Source: Rhizobium aethiopicum (GTDB lineage: Bacteria > Pseudomonadota > Alphaproteobacteria > Rhizobiales > Rhizobiaceae). From it: a stretch of DNA of 64,000 nt. The stretch lies in assembly GCF_014197535.1 (NCBI RefSeq), contig NZ_JACIFV010000027.1, positions 24,953-88,952 on the forward strand, in the 5' to 3' direction. The notes beneath the pieces were generated by a model. It was not told the origin of the DNA. It did no database searches and was given only the letters and a program-made list of their open reading frames with translations. A program made the translations under genes and the position numbers. Shown here one piece after another: positions 32,340 through 43,040 of the stretch; position 1 is the stretch's first letter, and the number at the start of each line of letters is the position of its first letter.

Positions 32340-32915
32340 ATGATGAACATTGCAGGTCTTGGCCGTCTTGCCGCTGCGACCATCGTTCTTTCCGGGCTTG
32401 CCTTCGGCTCCGCCGTCAAGGCGCAGGAAGTTTCCGAAGAGCAGCTGAAGGCTGCGCGCGCGGCGATTGACGCGATCGGCGCCACCGCCCAGTTCGACAA
32501 TATCCTGCCCGGCCTCGCCGAGCGCCTGAAGGCCGGCCTGATCCAGGATTCGCCGAACTATCAGGACATCATCTCATTGACCGTCGACGCGCAGGCGCTG
32601 AAGCTGGCGCCGCGCCGCGGTGATCTGGAAAAGGAGGCGGCGCTCACTTATGCCAAGGCCTTCACGGTCGACGAGCTGAAGGCGATTGCGGATTTCTATA
32701 ATTCCGACGTCGGAAAGAAGCTGCTGCGCGATGGTCCAGTCGCCTCCCGCGAAACGGCTAAGGCTGCCGACATCTGGGCGCAGGGCATTTCGCGAGACTT
32801 GGAAAAGCAGAGCAATGCCGAGCTGTCCAAGGTCATTAAGGCGCCACCGCCGGCAACCGAGAGCCCAGTGGCTCCGGCACCCGCTCCGGCGCCGGCCCCG
32901 GCTGCCCAGAAGTAA
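32340..32915 (+). CDS. DUF2059 periplasmic protein
   Basis: A 191-residue protein with a Sec signal peptide (cleavage near residue 29, SAVKAQE). It has a DUF2059 domain over residues 95-160 with the hallmark FTVDELKAIADFYNSDVGKKLL, and a low-complexity tail of Pro-Ala repeats (APAPAPAPA) that may span or touch the wall. The function is unknown. Tandem ATGs at 32340 and 32343 follow CAGGAG. It lies 15 bp after rpiA and is closed by an intrinsic terminator. Confidence 0.88.
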   Translation: MMNIAGLGRLAAATIVLSGLAFGSAVKAQEVSEEQLKAARAAIDAIGATAQFDNILPGLAERLKAGLIQDSPNYQDIISLTVDAQALKLAPRRGDLEKEAALTYAKAFTVDELKAIADFYNSDVGKKLLRDGPVASRETAKAADIWAQGISRDLEKQSNAELSKVIKAPPPATESPVAPAPAPAPAPAAQK

Positions 32916-32936
32916 GGGCTGCCTCCGCAGATTTGC

Positions 32937-32964
32937 AAAAGCCCGGCATCGTCCGGGCTTTTTT
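32937..32964 (+). terminator. Intrinsic terminator of the rpiA-DUF2059 operon
   Basis: AAAAGCCCGG and CCGGGCTTTT pair perfectly around CATCGT and run into a T tract. The stem flanks make it potentially bidirectional. Confidence 0.9.
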
Positions 32965-33009
32965 GTTATGATGGACCCGGCAATAGCGGCTAGGTTTTGG
33001 TGAGGCGAT

Positions 33010-33294
33010 ATGTCCGATCATGACGAGGCGGTGCGAGTGCGAATATCGGGCAGGGTCCAAGGTGTCGGTTTTCGCATGTGGACACGCGATGAGGCGCTGC
33101 GGCTCGGCGTAACGGGTTGGGTGCGCAACGAGGCGGACGGATCCGTGTCCGCCTTGATCGCTGGAGCGGATAGCGCGATTTCGACAATGATCGAGAGTTT
33201 GAGGCGCGGACCTGCAGGGGCATCGGTCTCAAGCGTCGAGACGGAAGCGGCTCAGCTCGAGAATATGCCGAGGGATTTCCACATTACCGGCTGA
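33010..33294 (+). CDS. acyP: Acylphosphatase
   Basis: A 94-residue acylphosphatase, the full family length. The phosphate loop is ISGRVQGVGFRMW (about residues 12-24, catalytic Arg in GFR), and the second signature is GVTGWVRNEADGSV (36-49) with the catalytic Asn. It hydrolyses acyl phosphates such as 1,3-bisphosphoglycerate or carbamoyl phosphate. It follows the rpiA-DUF2059 terminator, so it likely has its own promoter. Confidence 0.95.
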   Translation: MSDHDEAVRVRISGRVQGVGFRMWTRDEALRLGVTGWVRNEADGSVSALIAGADSAISTMIESLRRGPAGASVSSVETEAAQLENMPRDFHITG

Positions 33295-33334
33295 GAGCGG
33301 CAAATCCTCGAGAGAGAAAACACGGCATGGGCGG

Positions 33335-33553
33335 TCAGCCCCAGTCCTTCGAACTCTTGGCCAACTGCCATACGCCAGTCTCATCCGGCTCTACGCGCTT
33401 GTTGCCGCGGTAGAAGATCGGCAGCCCTGTTTTCTTGTCCATGGCAAAGCGGCTTGGTGTGAATTTCTCGCCCTCGTGGCCCTGGATGGCGAGGTTGAGC
33501 GCTTCCTTGAACTTGCCGGCCCTGCACAGGTTGGCGAAGAGAGTTTGATCCAT
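33335..33553 (-). CDS. Small conserved-looking hypothetical protein
   Basis: A 72-residue basic, soluble protein (MDQTLFANLCRAGKFKEALN at its start) with no signal or membrane segment. The ATG at 33553 has GGAG six bases upstream; longer starts at 33568 and 33586 are possible. It has a balanced, globular-looking composition (AIQGHEGEKFTPSRFAMDKK). Its frame is preserved between acyP and gor on the opposite strand, which argues that it is real. The function is unknown. Confidence 0.55.
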   Translation of the reverse strand: MDQTLFANLCRAGKFKEALNLAIQGHEGEKFTPSRFAMDKKTGLPIFYRGNKRVEPDETGVWQLAKSSKDWG

Positions 33554-33756
33554 CTTTTGCTCCGGCATCCTTTCAGTCTCGTGCATTGCCTGCCAGCCTC
33601 TGCCGACAGGGTCAACCGTAAACGGTGACCGAGGCAACTTCCGATCAAGATTCGGCAATGGAGTACGGGAAGACGCAGGAGCAGGGCTTTTGTTTTCATG
33701 ATGATCGCCCCTATATCAGGAACGTCCTTCCTGCGATTCCCCTTCCGGAGCTTCTC

Positions 33757-35142
33757 ATGTCTTCCTATGATTACGACCTTTTCGTCATCGGCGGTGGTTC
33801 CGGAGGCGTGCGCGCTGCGCGCGTCGCCGCCTCGCTCGGCAAGAAGGTGGCGATCGCCGAGGAATATCGCTACGGCGGAACATGCGTCATCCGCGGCTGC
33901 GTGCCGAAGAAACTCTTCGTCTATGCTTCGCAGTTCCACGAGCACTTCGAGGATGCAGCGGGTTTCGGCTGGACGGTCGGCCGAAGCAGCTTCGACTGGA
34001 AGAAGCTGGTGGCTGCCAAGGATGCGGAGATCGCGCGGCTGGAAGGCCTCTACAAGAAGGGGCTCGCCGGCTCCAATGCCGAGATCCTGGAAACGCGCGC
34101 CGAGCTCGTCGATGCCCATACGGTGCGGCTCGTGAAAACAGGGCAGACGGTGACGGCCAAGACGATCGTGATCGCGACCGGCGGACGCCCGAACCCGCAT
34201 GTCGCGCTTCCCGGTCACGAGCTTTGCATTTCCTCCAACGATGCCTTTCATCTCGAAGAACTGCCGAAATCGATCGTGATCGCAGGCGGCGGTTACATCG
34301 CCGTCGAATTCGCCAATATCTTCCATGGCCTCGGCGTGGCGACGACGCTGATCTATCGCGGCGCCGAAATCCTGTCTCGCTTCGACGAGGATCTGAGGCG
34401 GGGCCTGCACGAGGCAATGGTCGCCAAGGGCATCCGCATCCTCTGCCATGACACGCTGCAGCAGGTTTCGAACGCCGAGGATGGGCTCGTGCTGGAGACG
34501 CTGAACAGCGGCACGCTGCAGGCCGATGTCGTCATGCTGGCGCTCGGGCGCGATCCGAATACGGAAGGCCTCGGCCTCGAGGCAGCCGGCGTCGCCATGG
34601 ACGAGCGCGGCGCCATCGTCGTCGACGATTATTCCCGTACCAATGTCGAAAATATCTATGCTCTCGGTGATGTCACCAATCGGGTACAGCTGACGCCGGT
34701 GGCGATTCACGAGGCGATGTGCTTCATCGAGACCGAGTACAAGAACAATCCGACCCGGCCGGACCATGAACTGATCCCCACCGCCGTCTTCTCACAGCCC
34801 GAGATCGGCACCGTCGGCCTGTCGGAAGAAGAGGCGGGCAAGCGGTACAGTGAGCTCGAAGTATACCGCGCCCAATTCCGACCGCTGAAAGCGACGCTTT
34901 CCGGCCGCCCCGAGCGGATGATCATGAAGCTGATCGTCGATGCGGCGAGCCGCAAGGTGGTGGGGGCTCATATCCTCGGGCACGATGCCGGTGAGATGGC
35001 GCAGCTGCTCGGCGTCACGCTCAAGGCCGGCTGCACCAAGGACGATTTCGACCGGACGATGGCGCTGCACCCGACCGCGGCCGAAGAGCTCGTCACCATG
35101 TATGCGCCGAGCTATCGCATCCGTGATGGGCAGCGCCTCTGA
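33757..35142 (+). CDS. gor: Glutathione-disulfide reductase
   Basis: A 461-residue flavoprotein disulfide reductase. The FAD-binding motif is IGGGSGGVRAAR (10-21), and the redox-active disulfide sits in GGTCVIRGCVPKK (about 40-52). The NADPH domain has AGGGYIAVEFANIF, and the C-terminal His-Glu pair is in ALHPTAAEELV. The spacing CVIRGC (C-x4-C) and the HPTAAEE end fit glutathione reductase. It keeps glutathione reduced with NADPH. ATG at 33757 follows CCGGAG. It is convergent with the TadG-like gene, separated by 6 bp. Confidence 0.95.
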   Translation: MSSYDYDLFVIGGGSGGVRAARVAASLGKKVAIAEEYRYGGTCVIRGCVPKKLFVYASQFHEHFEDAAGFGWTVGRSSFDWKKLVAAKDAEIARLEGLYKKGLAGSNAEILETRAELVDAHTVRLVKTGQTVTAKTIVIATGGRPNPHVALPGHELCISSNDAFHLEELPKSIVIAGGGYIAVEFANIFHGLGVATTLIYRGAEILSRFDEDLRRGLHEAMVAKGIRILCHDTLQQVSNAEDGLVLETLNSGTLQADVVMLALGRDPNTEGLGLEAAGVAMDERGAIVVDDYSRTNVENIYALGDVTNRVQLTPVAIHEAMCFIETEYKNNPTRPDHELIPTAVFSQPEIGTVGLSEEEAGKRYSELEVYRAQFRPLKATLSGRPERMIMKLIVDAASRKVVGAHILGHDAGEMAQLLGVTLKAGCTKDDFDRTMALHPTAAEELVTMYAPSYRIRDGQRL

Positions 35143-35148
35143 GCCCTG

Positions 35149-36432
35149 TTAACTGGTGATGCGCGGCGCGCGGATGACTTTGAGGAAAAGCGCCTTCATC
35201 GCGTCGGCGATGCCGTCGGTCGGCGTGACTTCGAAATAAAGGCCGGGCGACGCGCAGGCCTGCATTTTCGTCGGTATCTCGCTCTGGAAGGGCTTGATCC
35301 AGGTGTTGTACCAGTTGTTGCTGGGCAGCGGCAGGTAAGTGGTATAGAGCACGGCGATCTTGACGCCGCGGTCCTTCAGCGGCTTGCAGAAACTCGCGTC
35401 GATCGGCTCCTGGCAGCGACCGCCGGTCGTCTTCTTGGTGCATGTCGAGGGCTTGTAGCTGTCGCCGACGCCGTCGGCGACGAAAAACAGGATTTTTTCA
35501 GGGCTGATATTCGAGGTTCCGTCGCCCGCGGGGTCGATGATCGTGTTGATCTGCGTCATCGCGCTGTCGAAGCTCGTGAGCTGGTCACTGTTGTAATTCT
35601 GGTAAGGAATTGTCATCAGGTCGACCGCGTCGGTATAATTCTTGACCTTTGTCAGGTCGGAGGTGAGGCCGGAAATCGTCGTCAGCTTCGCGTCCTCGGC
35701 CTTGGTGCCGAACGTGTAGACACCCATTCGAAACTGATCGCTGCTGACGCGCTCGGCCTTGGCCGTATCGGTCAGCGCCTGGGTGGCCTGGCGAACCACG
35801 TCGATGCGCATGGTGACGCCGAGGCTCTTGGCTATGGTGTAGTTGTTGGTGCTCTGGTCCATCTGGTGACAGGCGAAAGCGCAGCCGGTCTTGGCTTGCA
35901 GCTTTGAAACGTCGGTTGCGGTCGCGCCGACGCCCATGGAAGGCGTGTTGTCGAGCAGGATGTAGAAATCCATGAAGGCGGCAGTCTGGTATTCGGCTGT
36001 CGCCGTGCCGGAGATGGTGATCGAATCCCGGCCAAAAATGCGCATGAAGGTCGTCGGCACGGTCGCGGTGAAGGAAACCTGCGAGTTCAGCTTATTGGCG
36101 GTTTTGGTGACGTCGATGCCGAGATCGATTTGAATGTCGGTCAGCTCACCCGACGTTTGAGAGATGAAGATGTTGCGGGCGTCGGTCTTGCCAAGCGAGA
36201 CCGTGCCGTTGCCGTTCATTGTCATTGCGGCGGCGACCGCGCCGGATTTTTCGGCGATCGAACCGACGGCCGCAGCATCGGCGGCGGCGTAGAGCTGCGT
36301 TCTCAGGCTCAGTGCGTGGGCCACATCCACCGCCATGCCGGCCGCACCCACGAGCGGCACCATCAGCAATGCCGTCATGATGCCGAAATTGCCCGAGCGG
36401 TCCAATATGAAGCCGGGCGGAAGGATCGCCAT
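35149..36432 (-). CDS. TadE/TadG-like pilus-type protein with VWA domain
   Basis: A 427-residue protein. The N-terminus has a single type-IVb-pilin-like hydrophobic helix (residues 12-45, GNFGIMTALLMVPLVGAAGM then ADAAAVGS). A von Willebrand A-type domain from about residue 150 onward has a MIDAS-like DNTPSMGV, where the usual DxSxS has become DNTPS. Several cysteines (CAFACH, CTKKTTGGRC) suggest extracellular disulfides. TadG-like proteins are minor components of Flp pilus systems, but no other tad genes are near. This is an orphan copy with probable surface adhesion or matrix-binding role. Confidence 0.85.
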   Translation of the reverse strand: MAILPPGFILDRSGNFGIMTALLMVPLVGAAGMAVDVAHALSLRTQLYAAADAAAVGSIAEKSGAVAAAMTMNGNGTVSLGKTDARNIFISQTSGELTDIQIDLGIDVTKTANKLNSQVSFTATVPTTFMRIFGRDSITISGTATAEYQTAAFMDFYILLDNTPSMGVGATATDVSKLQAKTGCAFACHQMDQSTNNYTIAKSLGVTMRIDVVRQATQALTDTAKAERVSSDQFRMGVYTFGTKAEDAKLTTISGLTSDLTKVKNYTDAVDLMTIPYQNYNSDQLTSFDSAMTQINTIIDPAGDGTSNISPEKILFFVADGVGDSYKPSTCTKKTTGGRCQEPIDASFCKPLKDRGVKIAVLYTTYLPLPSNNWYNTWIKPFQSEIPTKMQACASPGLYFEVTPTDGIADAMKALFLKVIRAPRITS

Positions 36433-36619
36433 GACATGTCCTCGAGTTGAAACTCCTTCAGCTTCTACACGCAAAGTCTGAAATATGGGGAAATCGACAT
36501 GGTATATGCTGGTTTAAAGCTTCCGGTGATTGGCCTTTGCAAGCTTGATCTAAAGGTCTATAAGCCGCCGGATATTAAGACAGGGCATCCGAGGAATGGA
36601 TGTGAGTGAGGTTGGTAAA

Positions 36620-37993
36620 ATGGCAGAGAACTGGACTCCGAGCAGCTGGCGGCAGAAACCGATCCTGCAGGTTCCCGAATATCCCGATGCAGCCGCTTTG
36701 GCGGCAACAGAGGCCACTCTCGCCAGCTATCCGCCGCTCGTCTTCGCCGGCGAAGCGCGCCGCCTGAAGAAGCATCTCGCCAATGTCGCTGAGGGCAACG
36801 GTTTTCTGTTGCAGGGCGGCGACTGCGCCGAGAGCTTCGCCGAACACGGCGCCGACAACATCCGCGATTTCTTCCGCGCCTTCCTGCAGATGGCCGTCGT
36901 GCTGACCTTCGGCGCGCAGCTGCCGGTCGTCAAGGTCGGCCGCATCGCCGGCCAGTTCGCCAAGCCGCGCTCGTCCAATGTCGAGAAGCAGGGCGACGTG
37001 ACACTGCCCGCCTATCGCGGCGACATCATCAACGGCATCGAATTCACCGAGGAGTCGCGCATTCCGAACCCGGAACGCCAAGCCATGGCCTATCGCCAGT
37101 CGGCCGCGACGCTGAACCTTCTGCGCGCCTTTGCGATGGGCGGCTACGCCAATCTCGAAAACGTGCATCAGTGGATGCTCGGCTTCGTCAAGGACAGCCC
37201 GCAGGGCGAGCGTTACCGCAAGCTGGCCGACCGCATCAGCGAAACCATGGATTTCATGAAAGCGATCGGCATCACTTCGGAAAACCACCCGAGCCTGCGC
37301 GAGACCGATTTCTTCACCAGCCATGAGGCGCTGCTGCTCGGCTACGAGGAAGCGCTGACCCGCGTCGATTCCACCTCCGGCGACTGGTATGCCACGTCAG
37401 GTCACATGATCTGGATCGGCGACCGCACGCGCCAGGCCGACCATGCGCATATTGAATATTGCCGCGGCATCAAGAACCCGATCGGCCTGAAATGCGGCCC
37501 GTCGCTGCAGGCCGATGATCTGCTGCAGCTGATCGACATTCTGAATCCCGCTAACGAAGCGGGCCGTCTGACGCTGATCTGCCGCTTCGGCCATGAAAAG
37601 GTCGCCGAGAACCTGCCGCGTCTCATTCGCGCCGTCGAGCGCGAAGGCCGCAAGGTCGTCTGGTCGTGCGATCCGATGCACGGCAACACGATCACGCTCA
37701 ACAACTACAAGACCCGTCCTTTCGAGCGGATCCTGTCGGAAGTCGAAAGCTTCTTCCAGATCCATCGCGCCGAAGGCACGCACCCCGGCGGCATCCATGT
37801 CGAGATGACCGGCAAGGACGTGACGGAATGCACCGGCGGCGCTCGCGCAGTCACTGCCGAGGACCTGCAGGACCGTTATCACACCCATTGCGATCCGCGT
37901 CTCAACTCCGACCAGGCACTCGAACTCGCCTTCCTGCTTGCCGAGCGCATGAAGGGCGGCCGCGACGAGAAGCGCATGGTCGCCAACGGCTGA
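36620..37993 (+). CDS. Class II 3-deoxy-7-phosphoheptulonate (DAHP) synthase
   Basis: A 457-residue plant-type (class II) DAHP synthase, which joins phosphoenolpyruvate and erythrose-4-phosphate as the first step of the shikimate pathway. Diagnostic segments are LLQGGDCAESFAEH, VVKVGRIAGQFAKPRS, PIGLKCGPS and the metal-binding CDPMHGNT with EMTGKDVTEC. ATG at 36620 (MAENWTPSSW) is chosen for its GAGG site and agreement with family N-termini; an ATG at 36596 is possible. The chemically equivalent class I enzyme is encoded at 44550-45617. Confidence 0.95.
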   Translation: MAENWTPSSWRQKPILQVPEYPDAAALAATEATLASYPPLVFAGEARRLKKHLANVAEGNGFLLQGGDCAESFAEHGADNIRDFFRAFLQMAVVLTFGAQLPVVKVGRIAGQFAKPRSSNVEKQGDVTLPAYRGDIINGIEFTEESRIPNPERQAMAYRQSAATLNLLRAFAMGGYANLENVHQWMLGFVKDSPQGERYRKLADRISETMDFMKAIGITSENHPSLRETDFFTSHEALLLGYEEALTRVDSTSGDWYATSGHMIWIGDRTRQADHAHIEYCRGIKNPIGLKCGPSLQADDLLQLIDILNPANEAGRLTLICRFGHEKVAENLPRLIRAVEREGRKVVWSCDPMHGNTITLNNYKTRPFERILSEVESFFQIHRAEGTHPGGIHVEMTGKDVTECTGGARAVTAEDLQDRYHTHCDPRLNSDQALELAFLLAERMKGGRDEKRMVANG

Positions 37994-38015
37994 GGACAGG
38001 CCTGAGAGGCATAAC

Positions 38016-38045
38016 GAAAAACCCGGCTCGATGCCGGGTTTTTTT
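38016..38045. terminator. Bidirectional terminator between DAHP synthase and ABC exporter
   Basis: AAAAACCCGGC and GCCGGGTTTTT pair around TCGAT with A and T tracts on both sides. It serves both convergent genes (stop codons at 37993 and 38053). Confidence 0.92.
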
Positions 38046-38052
38046 GTTGGCT

Positions 38053-39891
38053 TCAGATGCTGGCCTGAACGCTGTGCAGGTTGGCGTAGACGCCGCCTTG
38101 CGCCATCAGATCATCATGCGTGCCCTGTTCGACAATGCCATCGCCCGTCAGGACCAGGATGCGGTCGGCATGGCGGACGGTCGACAGGCGGTGGGCGATG
38201 ACCAGGGTGGTCCTGCCATTCGCCAGACTGAGCAGCGCCTGCTGCACCTCCCGTTCGCTCTCGTTGTCGAGGGCGCTGGTCGCTTCGTCGAAGATCAGGA
38301 TTTCCGGATCTTTCAGGAAAGCGCGGGCGATGGTGATGCGTTGGCGCTGGCCGCCGGAGAGTTTGACGCCGCGCTGGCCGATATCGGTGTCATAGCCATT
38401 GGGCAGGGCCATGATGAAATCATGCGCATTGGCGGCGCGGGCCGCCGCTTCGAGATCGGCATCGGTCGCATCCGGCCTGCCGTAGCGCAGGTTTTCCGCA
38501 ACAGTGCCGGCAAAGAGATAGACATCCTGCTGCACCACCCCGACATGGCGCCGCAGTGAGGCCAGCGTGACATCGCGGATATCGCTTCCGTCGATGCGGA
38601 TTGCGCCCGCCTCGACGTCGTAGAAGCGTGGTATCAGCGCGCAAAGCGTACTCTTGCCCACTCCCGAAGGGCCGACCAGGGCCACGAATTCCCCTGGGGC
38701 AATGGTGAGAGAAAGCCGCTCCAGCACCCTGGGACCATCGGCTTCGTAGCCGAAGGCGACGTCGGAAAAACTGATCTCGCCTCTCGGCGCCGGCATCGGA
38801 CGCGCGTTCGGCCGATCGGTGATATCGGGATCGATCTCGAGGATTTCCATGGCCCTGATGAAGCCGGTATATCCCTCCTGCCAGAGGCGCACGAAGTTCG
38901 CGAGCCGCTGCACCGGATCGACCAGCACGCCGACGCAGAGCAGGAAGGTCAGCATATCCGGGACGGTCAGGTCCGCCGTTAGGATGCGCAGGCCTCCTGC
39001 GATGATCACCAATATGGTGACGAGCTGGGCGAAGGTTTCGGTGCCGACCGAAAACCAGGCCTCGCTGCGGTAGCCGTCGGCGCGGCTTTGCAGGAAACGC
39101 TGGTTCTGCGCCGCGAAACGCTGCCTTTCCAGCGCCTCGTTGGCGAAGGACTGGACGACACGGATACCCGCCAGCGCATCCTCGACACGCTCGTTGACGG
39201 CGGCGATCTGCCGCTTGCTGGCTTCGAGCGCATGGTTCATGCGCCGGTTGAAATAGAGTGCATAGGCCACCGCCACCGGAGTGAGCAGCAGAATGAGGGT
39301 CGCCAGCAGCGGGTCGATGAAGAACAGGACCAGCATGGCGCCCCCATATTTCAGAACGGCAATGGAGAGATCCTCGGGGCCGTGGTGAAAGAGCTCGCCC
39401 AGCCAGAGGGAATCGTTGGTGATGCGGCTCATCAATTGCCCGGTGCGTTGGCGATCGTAGAAGCTGAAGGACAGCTTCTGGCAATGCTCGAAGAGTTCCT
39501 GCCGCACCGTCGCTTCGATGCGGGCGCCCATGACATGACCGCGATAATCGACAAAGAAGATCGCCGCTATCTGGACCGCCAGAACGGCCAGCATCACACC
39601 GCCCATGGCAAGGATCTGCGCAAAGGCTTCGGGGGCATCCGGCAGAGCCAGAAGCCGGCTTGTGACGATGTTGGCGCAGAGGGGCAACGCCACGGCGGTG
39701 CCGGCCACGAGGATGGCGCAAAGCAGATCCGCCAGCAGCAAAGGTAGATGCGGGCGGTAATAGCAGATGAACTTGCGCATGCGCGACCAGTGCCGCTGGC
39801 GTTCAGCGGCGTTCGAATAGTCGCGGAAGAAGTTCAGGAAGAGGTTATGGAGTCGCGAGCTTTTCCTCGCGCGAGAGAATGGCGTGTGCAT
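38053..39891 (-). CDS. MsbA-like ABC exporter (fused membrane and ATPase domains)
   Basis: A 612-residue half-transporter. Residues 1-40 are basic and cytoplasmic; residues 50-340 hold six transmembrane helices (ABC_membrane). The ATPase domain follows with Walker A GPSGVGKST, signature LSGGQRQRI, Walker B ILIFDEATSALD and H-loop IAHRLS. It works as a homodimer exporting lipids, glycans or drugs. No substrate gene adjoins it. The start at 39891 has only a weak ribosome-binding site; an internal ATG (MRKFICYY) would shorten it by 37 residues. Confidence 0.93.
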   Translation of the reverse strand: MHTPFSRARKSSRLHNLFLNFFRDYSNAAERQRHWSRMRKFICYYRPHLPLLLADLLCAILVAGTAVALPLCANIVTSRLLALPDAPEAFAQILAMGGVMLAVLAVQIAAIFFVDYRGHVMGARIEATVRQELFEHCQKLSFSFYDRQRTGQLMSRITNDSLWLGELFHHGPEDLSIAVLKYGGAMLVLFFIDPLLATLILLLTPVAVAYALYFNRRMNHALEASKRQIAAVNERVEDALAGIRVVQSFANEALERQRFAAQNQRFLQSRADGYRSEAWFSVGTETFAQLVTILVIIAGGLRILTADLTVPDMLTFLLCVGVLVDPVQRLANFVRLWQEGYTGFIRAMEILEIDPDITDRPNARPMPAPRGEISFSDVAFGYEADGPRVLERLSLTIAPGEFVALVGPSGVGKSTLCALIPRFYDVEAGAIRIDGSDIRDVTLASLRRHVGVVQQDVYLFAGTVAENLRYGRPDATDADLEAAARAANAHDFIMALPNGYDTDIGQRGVKLSGGQRQRITIARAFLKDPEILIFDEATSALDNESEREVQQALLSLANGRTTLVIAHRLSTVRHADRILVLTGDGIVEQGTHDDLMAQGGVYANLHSVQASI

Positions 39892-40177
39892 GAAGCAAAA
39901 TGTCCTTGTGGGCGATGTTTCCTTTCTGTCTGGACAGGGTCGCTCTCATGTCAGTCTCCCGGCGGTTGAATAAAATGAGCCACTAGTATCACCGAGAACA
40001 GGGTGCGGTTCAACGCGGTGATGAGAGGAGATCGGCGGGTGTGGTCAACGGGCAACATCCGAGGGCCGCCAGCGACCCGTGAATGCTTCAAGATTTCTGA
40101 TCGTTCGTTCAGGGGAATGGATTTGACGACAAGGTTTTGTGGCCGCAAGTTTCTCCAGGAGCGAGGGGAGAGCGATC

Positions 40178-40579
40178 ATGAGTGAACACCATACAGGCGG
40201 CTGTCTTTGCGGCGCCGTGCGATTTTCAATTCGGGCAAAGCCCGGACCTGTCGTCGGTTGCCACTGTTCCCAATGCCGCCGGCAGACGGGACTCTATTAT
40301 GCTGCGGTCAACGTACCGCGCGTGGCGCTTTCGGTGGAAGATCCCGGCGCGGTTCGTTGGTATCGGTCGAGCGGTGAGGCGCAACGCGGCTTCTGCGCCA
40401 ATTGCGGCTCCGCTCTGTTTTGGCAGGGGGATGAAGCGGTGGAGGTTTCGGTCCTGGCAGGCGCCTTCGACGAACCGAGCGGCCTTGCCTTCAGCCATCA
40501 CATTTATTGCACCGACAAGGGTGATTTCTACGAGATAACAGATGGCCTGCCGCAATATGACAGGTATCCATCCCGTTGA
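40178..40579 (+). CDS. GFA family (glutathione-dependent formaldehyde-activating-like) protein
   Basis: A 133-residue zinc-binding protein with the GFA fold. Cysteine ligands are in GGCLCGAVRF (about 8-17), GCHCSQCRRQTG (28-39) and CANCGSALFW. True Gfa enzymes help glutathione react with formaldehyde, but most short relatives have no proven activity. ATG at 40178 follows GAGGGGAGAG. It is transcribed convergently with the DUF1003 gene. Confidence 0.9.
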   Translation: MSEHHTGGCLCGAVRFSIRAKPGPVVGCHCSQCRRQTGLYYAAVNVPRVALSVEDPGAVRWYRSSGEAQRGFCANCGSALFWQGDEAVEVSVLAGAFDEPSGLAFSHHIYCTDKGDFYEITDGLPQYDRYPSR

Positions 40580-40596
40580 TTTGAGGATGCCCTGCG

Positions 40597-41127
40597 TCAG
40601 GTCTTGGCAGCGAGCGCGGCGCTGAGACGAGCGACGTCTTCGCGCAGCGCCGTCAGTTCGGTCAGGACGCGCATGTCGATCTTCTGGTGCAGAGAGAGCA
40701 CTTCGAGTTCGGCTTTGAGATTGACTTCGTAATCTTTGGCCGCCTCGAAGCGATCGCGCTCGGCTTGGCGGTTCTGCGACATCATGATGATCGGTGCCTG
40801 GATGGCGGCGAGCATCGACAGAATCAGGTTCAGGAAGACGAAGGGATAGGGATCGAAAGCGCCACTCGCCAAAACGATGGTGTTGATTATCGTCCAGACG
40901 ACGAGGAAGGCCAGGAAGCCGAGGATGAACGACCATGAGCCGCCGACACGGGCGATGCTGTCGGCGATACGTTCTCCGAACGAGGCCTCGGCCGAAAAAG
41001 CGGCGTTGACGTCGGTCGAGATGATCTTGCGCTCGTGCGCTTTCGCCAGGACGCGCTTTTCCGTGTCGCCGAGTTCGTCGGCCGGTTTGTCGAAATGATG
41101 GTGCACGAAGTTCGAGAAGTTATTCAT
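40597..41127 (-). CDS. DUF1003 membrane protein
   Basis: A 176-residue protein with two adjacent transmembrane helices (about residues 68-90 and 95-118) in the DUF1003 core FGERIADSIARVGGSWSFIL, then DPYPFVFLNLILSMLAAIQAPIIMMSQNRQ. The long C-terminal helix is predicted coiled coil (ELEVLSLHQKIDMRVLTELT). The function is unknown. The true start is at 41127 (MNNFSNFVHHHF); the same frame continues open through the antisense of nadE, but that part is not coding. Confidence 0.9.
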   Translation of the reverse strand: MNNFSNFVHHHFDKPADELGDTEKRVLAKAHERKIISTDVNAAFSAEASFGERIADSIARVGGSWSFILGFLAFLVVWTIINTIVLASGAFDPYPFVFLNLILSMLAAIQAPIIMMSQNRQAERDRFEAAKDYEVNLKAELEVLSLHQKIDMRVLTELTALREDVARLSAALAAKT

Positions 41128-41316
41128 GGCCTGTTTCCGATGACCGTTATCAATGCTGCCGCTTTCGTGCGTCAGTATTCCGCTCCGCCGGTAAATTGCA
41201 ATGCATCGGTGCCGTAAGCCTTCAGCGCGCCTGTTCACAAAAAATTCGTGAGCTCGGTGCAACGCTTTGGCCGCGAACGTGTTGCGGTAGCGGGAGCCGC
41301 AGGCTAAACAGATGAC

Positions 41317-42996
<1,680 letters not shown>

Positions 42997-43040
42997 CGCA
43001 ATCGGGATTGCTAGCGCCATCGGGACATCAGGGAGGCAGC

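Noticed and set aside
33391..34767. A 458-codon minus-strand frame opposite gor
   Set aside because: It is antisense to a glutathione reductase with intact catalytic motifs and has no family features.
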